From contig NC_050470.1 of the NCBI RefSeq assembly GCF_013373865.1, positions 8,354,373 to 8,418,372 on the forward strand: a stretch of 64,000 bases of DNA, read 5' to 3'. A model generated the notes under the pieces. The model saw nothing but the letters and a program-made list of their open reading frames with translations, had not been told where the DNA came from and made no database searches. How positions within the stretch are numbered: position 1 is the stretch's first letter; each line of letters starts with the position of its first letter. Below are positions 49,561-61,568 of the stretch, piece after piece. Position numbers and translations under genes: made by a program. The DNA is from Monomorium pharaonis (taxonomy: Eukaryota > Arthropoda > Insecta > Hymenoptera > Formicidae).

Positions 49561-49926
49561 GCCGCGCGGGGCTATCGATCGTCCTCCGGCTACACAGACT
49601 ACTTGCTCCTCCTCGGTCGGTCCTTCTTCGTCACTCGCACCGGCCGACCCTGACTGTCGTCACTCCTCTCGGAGATAAATCGAGTTTACCGCCAGGTACC
49701 GCGCTCGGGACAAAGTTATTATAGTTTCGATTCGATTACGTCGCAACTGCAACGACAGTTACGTGGGAAAACCGAGCGCCTCTCTTGAATCCCGTCGCTT
49801 CTACCCTTTTGTACCCTTTTACCGGCCACGATGTGATCTTTGCCCTAGATCAGCTAGATCTCTGTCTTCTGGGAAGCCCCTCGCTGGGAACAATATGGGT
49901 CAAACGGTGTATCGTGACATATGCGG
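49561..49926 (+). other. Possible first exon of an unidentified gene extending rightwards
   Basis: A CpG-rich stretch ends in ATG at 49895, which has A at -3 and G at +4, then ten codons (MGQTVYRDIC) and a donor at 49927 (GG|GTGAGT). TTTATAAG lies near 49474. This looks like a leader plus a short first coding exon whose next exon would start in phase 2. I found no convincing partner exon before the window ends. The peptide is too short to identify. It could also be chance. Confidence 0.25.
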
Positions 49927-51714
49927 GTGAGTAACGTTTATGATCATTTCTTGTAATTGATACTTTATCTACTTTATTTTTATATCTGGCAATAAGTACG
50001 AGAAGTGTATTAAGGAAATTAGTTTGAGAGATATCGGAAAACAGAAGTGGTGTACCAAAGAAGATCTCCGATCACGTACTAATATTTTACCTTACCATCG
50101 TAATCTAGTCGATTTGAAACCACATGGGTATTAGTTGGGTAATCGCGTCTAATTTACCTGGATAATGCGCCAGATAAAACTAGAGATACTTGCTTTTAAT
50201 AGGATGGTTAATTTTACTCATTTATCAATGTAGGTAGAACAATACGTTGTGCAGTCATGATAAAATTATGCTTTTAATTACCTTTAATTATATATTTAAT
50301 TATATTTTTATTTCATTTTAGTGTTGTGAGAGCTCAAATTGAAAGTTATTATAATAGAATTTAAAGGTAGTATATGGTTATAGTATATGGTGCAAAAAGT
50401 GGAAAGTTATAATAAAAGATAATTCTCTCGAAATATTATATATCCGGGAAAGAAAACTCGATCAAAAATTGTGTCAAAATATCTTTTATTGAAAGGATAT
50501 CCTGGTAGTTCGGCGACACTCTATATGTTTTAAATTTTGCAGGAAACTTTAGATGCATTTCACAGCTTTTATTTATTATTTCCGTCCCTAACTGAGATGA
50601 ATAATCATAACATTCAGCGAAATTGTAAAATGGAAAGCACCTCTCGCCATGATTATTCATAGACTCCAGCGACAGAAACAATACAGCGTTGTCCTTCCAA
50701 CAGTATTGACATAATTTGAGTAAACGCGGTAACAAGATTATTCTTCTTAATAAAACGAGAATTAATTAATGGAGAATTTGATTTTTTTGTTACGACGTCA
50801 TCAGAGCCGTGAAACACTGTATTTATCCACGCCGGCCAAGTTGGTTAATAATGTACGTGATACGTTACACTTGCGATTCGATCGTTTTGTTGCAAAGGCT
50901 ATTGTAGCAAACTTGGACACTTATTGAAGCCCGTCGTTGCCAATCGCCGCTCCCAGCAGCTTCCTCTCCCTTTTATCGTCTGTGTTACGTTGCCTTTTTC
51001 CCTTCCCCACCTCACGTAGCGTTCGGTCCATCGTCCGCGGGACGAGCTGACACGTATCAAAATGTGGAAAAAAAGGGGCGAAGCCAGCGAATATTGTTGC
51101 GTACGTGTCGAGAAATCATTTACTCTACCGTCCTTCGGCGAGAGAAAAAACAATAAAAGAAAAAAAAAAAACGCGGGGTATATTGTTCGCATATCTGACA
51201 ATTTCTACTTCCCGTACGCCATCATAATGTACGTTGTCTCTACGAATACTGTACACACATAGCTGTATATATTTTCCCCCCTTAATGGAAATGTTGGATG
51301 TCAAGCCAACGATGAAGAATCGCGCTTGTTTCAAAGCGAAGGCATAAATAGTTCCTGAGCTCTATGCAATTGTAAGCGAAAGGTCGGGGATAATCCGGAA
51401 GTTCGAGAAAGTTTAAGGGCGAAAAAAGAAATTAATTCTTTACGGGGTCTTTCGTACGTATAAAAATAAAGCTCTCCGCGAAGCTTTTAGTAGGGAGAAA
51501 ATCCTTTTCAGATTTGTCAGAAACTCCCGTCGTCGCGCCAGGCACCAGATTTCTGGGACAGGCTCCGCGTTAACAGCGTAAATAAAGATAAAATTAACCG
51601 TCTCGTCAACATGCGCTCTCCTCCGCAGGCGCAGTGGTAAACTAACGACGGTATAACTAACGACGAGAGAGAGAAAGAGAGAGAGAAAGCAACCGCGGAA
51701 GCGAGTGCCGTTCA

Positions 51715-51738
51715 TTCGTTCGTTCGTTCGTTCGTTCG
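51715..51738. repeat. (CGTT)n / (TTCG)n tandem repeat
   Basis: About six tetranucleotide units, preceded by a GAGA-rich stretch (51665-51690). Confidence 0.9.
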
Positions 51739-54700
51739 GGGGTGAAGCCAGATATCTGCCGAGCTGAATGCTGAAATATCGCCAGGACGTGTCGGGATAG
51801 CGCGCGACGTTAATTCGCGCGATGCATTTCATAATCCGCGATTGTAACTTTTCCCACGTACTTCCCCGCCGCCAGCCGTCAGACAGCGGCCGTCCATTTC
51901 TCCGCGCTTCCGCGATCGGTCCGACGTCCGCTCGGGTGAGCACCCGCACTCCTCCCCCCCCCCCCTCTCCCCCGGGCGATCATCTCAACGCACGGAAGCC
52001 CTTCCGGCCGTCGCGCTTCCGCAGCTTTCACGAATAATGGAAAAACTTTGGCCGCCGGGGACGACGAGGCGAATATCGCGCGTTTTCTCATTCCTCTCGG
52101 TCAGCGACGATAAACACGGCGACCGCGAAGTTCCCGCGTTCCACGGTGGCGTTGACGAAGCGACCGACGTATAAATGGGGTCTCCTGGTCTCCGGTTCGG
52201 TAACGTCCGCGGGAGAAGAACAAGAGTGTGTCGCATTAAAGCGCGGTCGAAGTGACTTCGGCCCGCGCTTCCTCCTACATCGGAAACCACTAACGCCGCG
52301 GCCAGACGGAGAGTCCAACTTCGCTCTTGTATTTTTAACTCGAAATATATTTCTTGTCGATAAGTTTACATTGGTCCCGAGGAAGAAACGGGGGGAAAAT
52401 AAATGGACAGATGTAGAAAATATCCGGTGCTCCGGTAAATGTGTACAGCGCGTGTACATACGCGCGTGTAGAAATTCCCTCTGGGAATCGTCGTCACGTT
52501 TTATAAATATCACGTTCCCGTGATATTTTGCGTTACCTTACTACCGTCGTAAGGCGGAAGGTAAACAATACGGGAAAATGATGAAAATCCCCTCGCGTAA
52601 CTTCTTTAAATTGTGAGGACGAGATAATCCCGATTTCCGCGGTTTACCGTCCGCGTATATACACCTGCCACCGGCCGGCGCCGCTCGCCGTCGACAGATA
52701 AATTTGCACCTTTAGAAACGAAATTCGCGGGTATTTGAAATTCCAGATATGAAACGGCCGCGCGGTCGGCTTACCCCGGCGGAAACTGCAACGCGGTCGA
52801 TTGCATGCATTCCAATCGAATTCTCCGTTGTAACTGTTGATCGCGGCACTTTATAGTCTATTAGTTTCGCCCCACCGGGTCCGCCGCGAATGCCGCACGA
52901 TACGATTCCGGCGCGTTTTACGCCATTTCGCCGTAAGTATGCGGCGGCCGGCGGCGCGGCGGTCGCGTGACTGCAAATCGCACCTTGCAAAAGTTAATCC
53001 CGCGGAGTTGGGGAAACGACAAGCCCTCCTGGCGCCTCCTCGATGAAAATAGGTTGGTTAAATCTTTGGTCGAGTCGCGGAACACAACATCTAAACGCTC
53101 GCTCTCTATTTTTTGCCCAAATCATATCTTCGCGTCACGCGGCATGTACGGACGCACCCCATGCATATAGATTGTCCTTTCAGCCGTTTCAATCAATATT
53201 TACCCGACTGTCCCCCGCACACTCTTGCGCGCCACTTCCGCTTTCGCAATCAGAGCGCCCCACTTGCTTACGATACGAAGAGTGTTTAGAAATAATGAAA
53301 ACGAAAAAAAAAAAGAACTTCGATGCTACTCCGTGAAATCCATCTCTCGATTTACCCTCTAGCTTCCTTTTCTTGATTACAACGCGTTGTACGTCTTCCA
53401 TTAATTAAAATCATCCCAAACACATTCCCGATTGTTTATTATATCGTCATATCGGAGAAATATGCACGAATACAAACGATATTCTCCCTTAATTGAAATT
53501 CACTCTTTGGGATTAGTTTTCAATGCCGAATCTCACGTTCCAGATTTTTCAATCCCACGCTCAGTTAACCCGACGGAATCTTAACGTACTTTATTTGAGT
53601 TCATAGATCTTTAGTTGAGTTTACACCTCATATGGCACCGCATATTACATCGAGCGTACATGATTTGCGGTTAAAACAGCGAGATAAAGCGCGACCATAT
53701 TCAAAAATGCGATTCTACCTTGCGGTTACCCGGAAGGCACGAGATGATGGTGATTTTCCGCTCTGAACCGAGTGTTGCAAATCAATCTCCGTGCAACCGA
53801 CGGTTTCCGTCGTAGAGATCATTTTTATGCCCGCTTGCCTAACGCGAGAGAGGGTTGCGACGAACGGTGAACGGTAAGGCAGTAGTCCCTCGAAGATGCT
53901 CTCGAGCAGCAGCAGCAACGACGGCGGTGGAGAGTACATTTTTCCGCGGCAGAGGAAATTTGAAAGTCAAATCGCTGGAAGAGGAAGATCGTCGAGCTGC
54001 TCTAACAAAAATCGACTCGAGCCCCTTCCGGCATCCAGCGTGTTCGCGCATTCGTTTGCTCGCTCTAAGGGCTACCGCGCGCTTTATTTCCATCCATCTC
54101 TCCTTCCTTTTATTTATCATGTTAGAGTAATCATGCAGCCGTATGATATATCATTCTGTATACACAGACTGAAAAAAGAAAATCTCGGGGAGATTAACTT
54201 TTAACCGGGTGGGCGTTTCAACTCGCGATTGCAATTTAATTAATAATGGTGAGATAATAAAGAAATAATTGTTTTTTCAACTATTGGCAGAGTTATTATC
54301 GAGGCGGCATAAAAATATTATGAATAGTATGTAATAAACTGATGAGTTTGTGAAATGCAAGAAGATAACAAGAAAAATCCCATCCTTTTCCTTGCCATAC
54401 ATACTTCACATAAGCGGATTTAGCAGAATTTAAATAACAAGATTCCTTAGCTACCAATCTATTTAACGTTTTTTGTGCTGAAGGAAAACTGATTTTGAAC
54501 TCGTCAAAAAATCTGCCACTCACCGCTGATCCATTAAAAGCGGAATGTTTTGGAGGGAGAACGAAGCTTAATAACATGCATGAGGCGTATCTAAACGATG
54601 GGCGAACTGATCCGTTGCGCTGTCCGCGCAAATAGAAACTGTTTCGACGTTGACGTAGGTTAACCATGCTGTACTTTGTGCCAGTTACCGCATCGTTCAA

Positions 54701-57700
54701 GTATTGACGCTTCTGGACGAGGATGCCGGGGAATGCTTAACAATCGCAGGCAGCAAGCAAATTTGTCGGGTCGTATAAACCCATTGTTTGACGCGCAATT
54801 CATTTTAATGTTATCTAGCTACTCGGACGGAAGCTAAATGGAAATCCTGCCCGGGGACGATAATTCAATTGTGGAAATTTCCATTTCTTATTAAACGACG
54901 ATGTATCGCGCGGAGGAGACACGACGACGCGGTGCAAATACGACGTGGGAAAAGCGGAGGACAAAAGCCACGGACTGGAAAGTGGCTGCCGGATAAAATC
55001 AATCCCTCCAGTTGCCGGCGTCCTGGAGCCCGCCTCGATAAGAACCCCGCTAAATCGCATTGGCTCCCGCATAGTTATTGGCCACTTGTATTTATGAGAT
55101 TTATATAAACCCTTGCGCTTAACATACATATATTGCTGCATAAGTAAACGCGTACTATTCTCCGCGTGGTATGAACTTAATGATAAACTTTTTCAATGTC
55201 GTCGCTTGTTGTCACGCCATTGTTAAAAAGTGACATCTCTAATTCGAGCTTTGTTTCGAGCAAGCTATAATTGACGTTTCCGCAAGAGAAATGGCGAATA
55301 ACTAATATGTATATAAATGATTAACTTTCGTCGCGTCTGGAAAGGATTGTAATCATAACTACGGTTTTAATGAAATCTTCATAAAATCATTTTGTAACGA
55401 AGGGCCTGGATAACCGAGTGATCAATAATTGAACGATTTACTTATTCCTCGCTACGATTTACCTTATTACCATTTTACCAAGGCAGGTAACTGATTAACC
55501 TCAGAAGTACTTTACAACCACCGCCGCCTTGCTGGCAGGCTTCGCTTATTGGAGTAATAGGATCAGCGCTTAAGTAGTTTAGAGCGAAGATAAGTTTGGC
55601 AACTGGAATCGCGAAATGGCTTTTGCATAAATAACTTTTGAAATAGCAAGGCTTTTTCGCGAGATATTCTCGCGAACTGCATTTATGCGTAACGACGTGT
55701 ATGTTTTTTTTCTCTTTCTTTTTTTATGTATAAAGATTTTGAAAGAAACGGACAGGGAGCATCAAGTTCTAGAACGTTTTATTAAGTGATCGCGAACACT
55801 TTATGTTTCAAAGATTGTATTTTATTATTCAATTTATTATTATTAGTTCCGCGTTAACTGCAACTGCTTTCGAAATGTATGCGCTTCGTTGAAAAGGGTT
55901 TATAACGTCGTGCAACGAAGCGCGAAGTGGAAGTTCGATCAAGGTGAATCTTATTACAATAATTAAGAGATTGCTCTAAAAGGGAGAGAGGCAAAGAGAG
56001 AGACAATCGTACATTTACGGACTGCAATTAAACTCGCTCCGAACCACGGAGCCGAAAAGGTAGAAATGGTAAAACATTCCGCGATCGTGATTTGCATTTA
56101 TACAGGTTGGCTGCGCGGCGTGTCTCGCTTTACCCGAGGATGATAAATTTATCGTTACGGGCACACGAACGAGCACGAGAGATTAAATCCGACGTATACC
56201 CCTTGTCGTCCTCCTTGGCCACCCTTCTCCTCCTTTTTTGGGGTCGTTCGATGAGACGAAGTAGGGAAACTTTTCACGGATGAATTTTCAAGGTGAATTC
56301 ATTTCCGCCCGCTCATGGCGACGAATTGAAATGATATATTCTCCCTGGCTTTCAAAAGGATCATTAATTCCTTCGTCAGTTACACGATTCGCGGTGAACT
56401 TAAATCGCGCCAAGTGCCGGAACTTTCCACAAGAATTTCCGGGACTCCCAAACACTTGCCGCATTGAATTTTAATAAGCAGTGTCACCGATCGTCTCCGA
56501 ACGCGTCGCACTCGTCGAGATTGGATTGCGACACTGGAATGCGTATTTTCGAATATTTATAGTAAGTGTGTATGTGTGAAAGGTCGTACAATAATACCTA
56601 GAGTTCGAAAAAGATAGTTCGAAAAAAAGACGTTAAAACTTAAAGAGCGTTTGATCTTAAGAGCCGATGTGATGCAATTTCTCATTTTCAGGAGATCTTG
56701 ATCATTTCTTGTTATAAGTCGATACGAAGTATCGTACTAGACGTACTTTTAAAAGCACATCCAGTCTCAGCGAAATTTAAACTCCCCCACTAATTAATAT
56801 AATAATCTTTCAGTAAGTTAAACTACAAGATATAGATGTTTTACGAGAGACAACTTAGAAAAAAACGCAGATTTCCGAGATCATAATATCTAATTCCTTA
56901 TTGCTTAATTCTGCTCGTCAATTTAATGTACATTAACTACAATCCAAGAAACAATTTTTCACACATATGATCAATTGTTGTCATTAAACATTTTATATAA
57001 ATTATTATAAGTTTTCTTGTTAAGATAATTATTGTGCAGTACATAAAGGTGGTGTAAGTTTAAACCGAAAAACAGAATACGTTTCCGGAATCGCGAAATA
57101 TAATTCATATTCAGAACTTGTATAATAGGAAATTATTTAGAATTTTTGAAACGTAATTTCTGTAATTCTCGGTTAATTAAGATTTTGTAAAAATTCAACA
57201 AAGTTAAAAATGAATGCATATACTGTATCACATGCTGCAGTACGTCGTCACACCGCGTTTCAGATATTTTTATATTAATCGACTTGTTTCAAGTTTAATG
57301 AATGAGAACCAAGTGAAACGTTCATTCAATTAACAGTAACAATAACGTAAATTTGGACGATACCGTTGAAGTGTTTGCATACAGGAGAACTTGCGTTTGA
57401 AATATAAACAATTAAAACCGCGCCGAAACGTTCACATTGCTTTTATCACGTTCCATCAAAAAATCAGAGCATTTTATTGAATAGATTTGCAAAATAAATC
57501 AATGAAGGAAAGAACCCAAACGATACTAAAGGATACAATTTTGTCAGTTTTAAATTAATATTTCCTTTGACGCATATACAACAAACGTGTGAGTAACATA
57601 ATAACATTTGCCGCACAGTGCGATATATAAATTTATTTTAATAACGCAAACATGTTTTATTTAAAGAATTAGCGCTTTGTATAAATATAAAACGCGTAAT

Positions 57701-58470
57701 TTTTAAATATTGATTTCTAAAACATTCGAAACGTATCAAACATCAACGAGTAGGATAATATAATACGTAACAATCGCATATCTACCTTTCAATTATACAA
57801 CAACAAATCTATCAATTTTTATAATTGCTTTTTTAATTAAAGAAAATTTAAATATGGAAAATACATTGGAGATTTTAATTATTTCACAAACTTCATCAAA
57901 TATTGGATGTAAAATTTTCGTAAATGTTCCCAAAGTAGAAAAAAAAACAATTTGAAAAGTATGATTTAAAAATGGCATTATATGTTAACCGTTAACGTAT
58001 ATGCAGTAACAATTGCCGAATGAAAAATTAAAACAGGTACCACTCTTGCTTTTATATTTTATATTTTTGTCGGCGTATCGATTCCCTCGTTCTAACGTTA
58101 TTCCCGGCGTATTGTAGGTACAACGTGTACATACATTTTATCCGGCAGCGCCTTCGAGGGCATCGAAGCGGGTCGAATCCAAAAGTGGAGAATACCGCGG
58201 GAAAAAGGTACGATGCCGGATGAATCGAATGACGAGTACGCGCACATAGGTCGACGATGAAAATGGTGGAATTTACGGAGGTATATCTACCTTTCTTTTC
58301 GGTCTTGCCCGCTCCGTTGCGTGTATTGTCGGTCCCTACCGGCAGCACAGACCCAACCCTCCTACAAACGTCCCACGAGAATCTCTCCATTCTACGCGAA
58401 CCGTGATTCGCGAATCTACCAATTTATTTGCTGTACCTGGTCAGCGGCCGAATGTGACGCGAAAAACTCG

Positions 58471-58508
58471 CTTAGCTCTCTCTCTCTCTCTCTCCCTCTC
58501 CCTCTCTT
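58471..58508. repeat. (CT)n-rich microsatellite
   Basis: CT dinucleotides with a few CCCTCT interruptions. Confidence 0.85.
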
Positions 58509-59119
58509 TCGCGCGCGCCTCACAATCTCGCGTGTATGATAAAAAAATTAATTATTGGCTGTCATACTGTTATTTATAATGCATTTGCGTTTATAAATAA
58601 ATTCATGATTTCATTTTTCGTTGCCTGTATTCTGAAATTTTTTTATTTATTATTTATTTACCTTGAAAGTACGTAACGTTTATTGGCTAAATATTTGAAA
58701 ATCATATTGTTCAGTACTTCGGGCATTCAAAAAGATTATGCGCATAATTGTATGATTAATCGAAAACATGTTTTTACGTTTCTAAATGAGGTAAACACAT
58801 AGTGGTTCTACAAACATATCTATTCCAGTCGTTCGTTTAACGATCGGAAAAACGAATAAGAAACCCGAACGTTTATCTATAGTTGGGAGCAGGATGGTTG
58901 TTTAATGAGGTTTCCATTCTTCGAGGATCATTTCTCTCATTTTTCAATTTCTATATCGAATACTTCTTTTTATAATTAAAGAAGAAGAGAAAAAGTTAAA
59001 AATTAATATTTAATTCTGTAAATTTATAATTTGATTTTTGAAGATACCCATTGGTCTTTATTTATTCAATTTAGATAAATGCCAAATATAAATATTATGA
59101 CAAACTGCTCGATGGCCAA

Positions 59120-59155
59120 CGTGTGTGTATGTGTATATGTGTGTGTGTGTGTGTG
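59120..59155. repeat. (GT)n microsatellite
   Basis: GT dinucleotides with AT interruptions on the left. Confidence 0.88.
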
Positions 59156-60672
59156 AAATAATATTTTATAACATAGCATAATTTCAGAAATAAATTCATT
59201 TACCAAAAATTCATATATATTAATCATTTTAAAGGTAAACTCAATTATCGAGATACAGGTGATTCTATTAACATTAGAAATGAGCAAAAACTAAAGATAT
59301 TTATAATACTAATTTATACATATTTATTAATAATTATTTCATATTTTATTAAATAGATATTATTCTTATAATTATATTAGTTATTCAAAATATGTCTCTT
59401 TTACTAAACATGGTATTACTCTTTGTACACCTTAGAACGTCGTCAATTAATTAGCCCAAGTTTAATAAAATCTTGAATAAATAATATAATTAAAAGAATA
59501 AAATCCCCTTAATAAAATTATAACATAATAGAATTCACTAATAAAATTTATAAGCGTCTGATATTTTTCAGCTATTATACAATATCAACAAAATTTTCTA
59601 CTGCGATAACTGACCTGAATTGAGTATATATGAACTTTTTGTGTTCTTCTTGTTTTCCTGCATTCATTTCTGTTATACGTATCAACATGTTACGAAACCT
59701 GTTACAATAGTACATATACGATACGATTTTTATTGAACAGGAAAGAGCATACGTAGCCGGGGACTCAGTTACACGGTGCATTATACCTCCTGGACTAATT
59801 AATAGAATAACGGATGCATCGCGTTCTCGCAATATGCATAATGATTCAGCGATAACCTAATATTATCATTAATTACGCGGAGCCATCCCTGTTGCTTAGT
59901 ACGCGTATGAAAATTTAAATGTAAAATTTAATCATTCTGATGTCATTTCCTGTGACTGATGTCATATTCCATTTTAGTCAAGGTACGAGAAGGATATTAG
60001 ATTTTATCTTAACAGGGGATAGACAGCTTAAACAGGAAGTCAGAGCCGCTAGCTGACTAGACGGTGCACACCGCGTGCCACGAATTAATTGGCGCAATGA
60101 TTAAGAGATTGCGGTATACGTTTTCACCAGATACATAATCCCCACTAACGTTAGGTATTATGGACACGTTAATATAATATTGTGCATCGCTTATTAGCAT
60201 AAAATTTAAGGGTGAATTTTCTGTGCGCTATGCGACGGGCATTAACGTATTGCATACTACATAATTTAGCTGTGCCTTACAGGCATCCGATATAGGGATT
60301 CTCTCAGTAAATACAACTACAACTTGATAACTGACGTGGGTACCTGCGGCAATATTAGTATGATAATGCGAAGGGCTTAAGCGGGACGCTTAGTCTTACC
60401 ATATCCAATTACGATACAAATTTTGCGAGAGTGCTAATTTCACGTTTATTCATTTAAATTAAGCACACGCGTGTAAAAGGATATGAACTTTACTATACGA
60501 TTTATCGAAGTCCATTTTAATTCATTGTTTTCACAAAAATTCAATTCACAAAATGTAGTACAATTAAAAAAGCTGTATCAAAGCAAATTATACATATATT
60601 ATTCATATATTATTTATATACGTTTAATTCATCATAAGTTTTTATCGCGTGAATGTAATAACGTATAAATAG

Positions 60673-61568
60673 GGATTTGTGAAGGTAGCACTACCTTCTA
60701 TTAATATAAAAAAAGTAATTACAATTCTAGTAGCACTTTCCATAGTTCTCAAGTTCTTTATAAAAATAAAAAATGCTAACTGCGCGAAATTAGTATAACA
60801 CCTCCCCTCTAAAGTATAAGAAATACAAGGAATAAATACTATCACTTTTAATACCAGTTTCAGCTAGTTTCTACAATTATGTGTAACATTAAAAAATTTT
60901 AACAATGTTCTTTTTTCTAACTTTTAATATTGAACATGACACACATGTCATTCTCAAGCAAAAGATCTCGTGCTAAGTATTTATCGCAGTTTTAGCGAGA
61001 GTTCTCGATAGTCATTGCAGAGTTTTATCTGTAATTATTTTTAAACAGAGTTCCGGCGATTAAATATTTTTTATTAATTTCTTAATGCCCAAATCACGAC
61101 ACTCAAACTAGAGCTCTGCAAGATTTACTAAGAATTGTTGTTAAAATTATGATAAACCCAGCACGAAAATTTTTGTCTGAGTGTCGCGTTAACTTCGGAT
61201 ATTAAAAAATTATTTAAAAATACTTTAATTGCCGGAACTCTGTTTACAAATAATCGCACCGTATAAAACTCTGCGAGAACTACTGAAGAACTCTCGTTAG
61301 AACTGCGATGAATACTCAGCTCTTTGTTCCAGTTTCGTGTTGACTTTTAGCATTAAAAAATTTTTAAAAGATATTTAATCGAACTTTGTTTAAAAACGAA
61401 TGCAAAGCATAGAACTTCACGAAGTTAATAATGACATTTTTCATTTTTGTTCTTTTAAAGAGAATACAGAACTTTTTTTCATTTGTATAAAGAATTTGAG
61501 AACATTGGAAAATGTTACTGAGATTCTAATTTTTTTTTAATAAAATGTCGTGCTACCTTCACAAATCC
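60673..61568. mobile_element. 896-bp non-autonomous element with perfect 19-bp terminal inverted repeats
   Basis: 60673-60691 reads GGATTTGTGAAGGTAGCAC. 61550-61568 is its exact reverse complement (19 of 19). Inside is a large hairpin: 60977-61073 pairs with 61216-61315, sharing ATCGCAGTT, GCAGAGTTTTAT and AAACAGAGTTCCGGC on the two strands. A third, partial copy of the right arm lies in direct orientation at about 61339-61428. No long open frame is present, so it is presumably moved by a transposase encoded elsewhere. I see no clear target duplication. Confidence 0.85.

Noticed and set aside
50436..50735. Minus-strand 99-codon frame that vaguely resembled a chemoreceptor fragment
   Set aside because: I could not align it to a receptor signature with any confidence, and there are no matching neighbouring exons.
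51440..51949. 169-codon minus-strand open frame
   Set aside because: It reads through a TTCG tandem repeat and GAGA-rich DNA in a GC-rich patch. No recognisable domain, and stop codons are expected to be rare in such sequence.
56092..56283. Possible exon after TTTATACAG that could join in phase to the short exon at 49.9 kb
   Set aside because: The join stays open for about 60 codons, but the stop falls within the same stretch, the product has no domain, and no independent evidence links the two.
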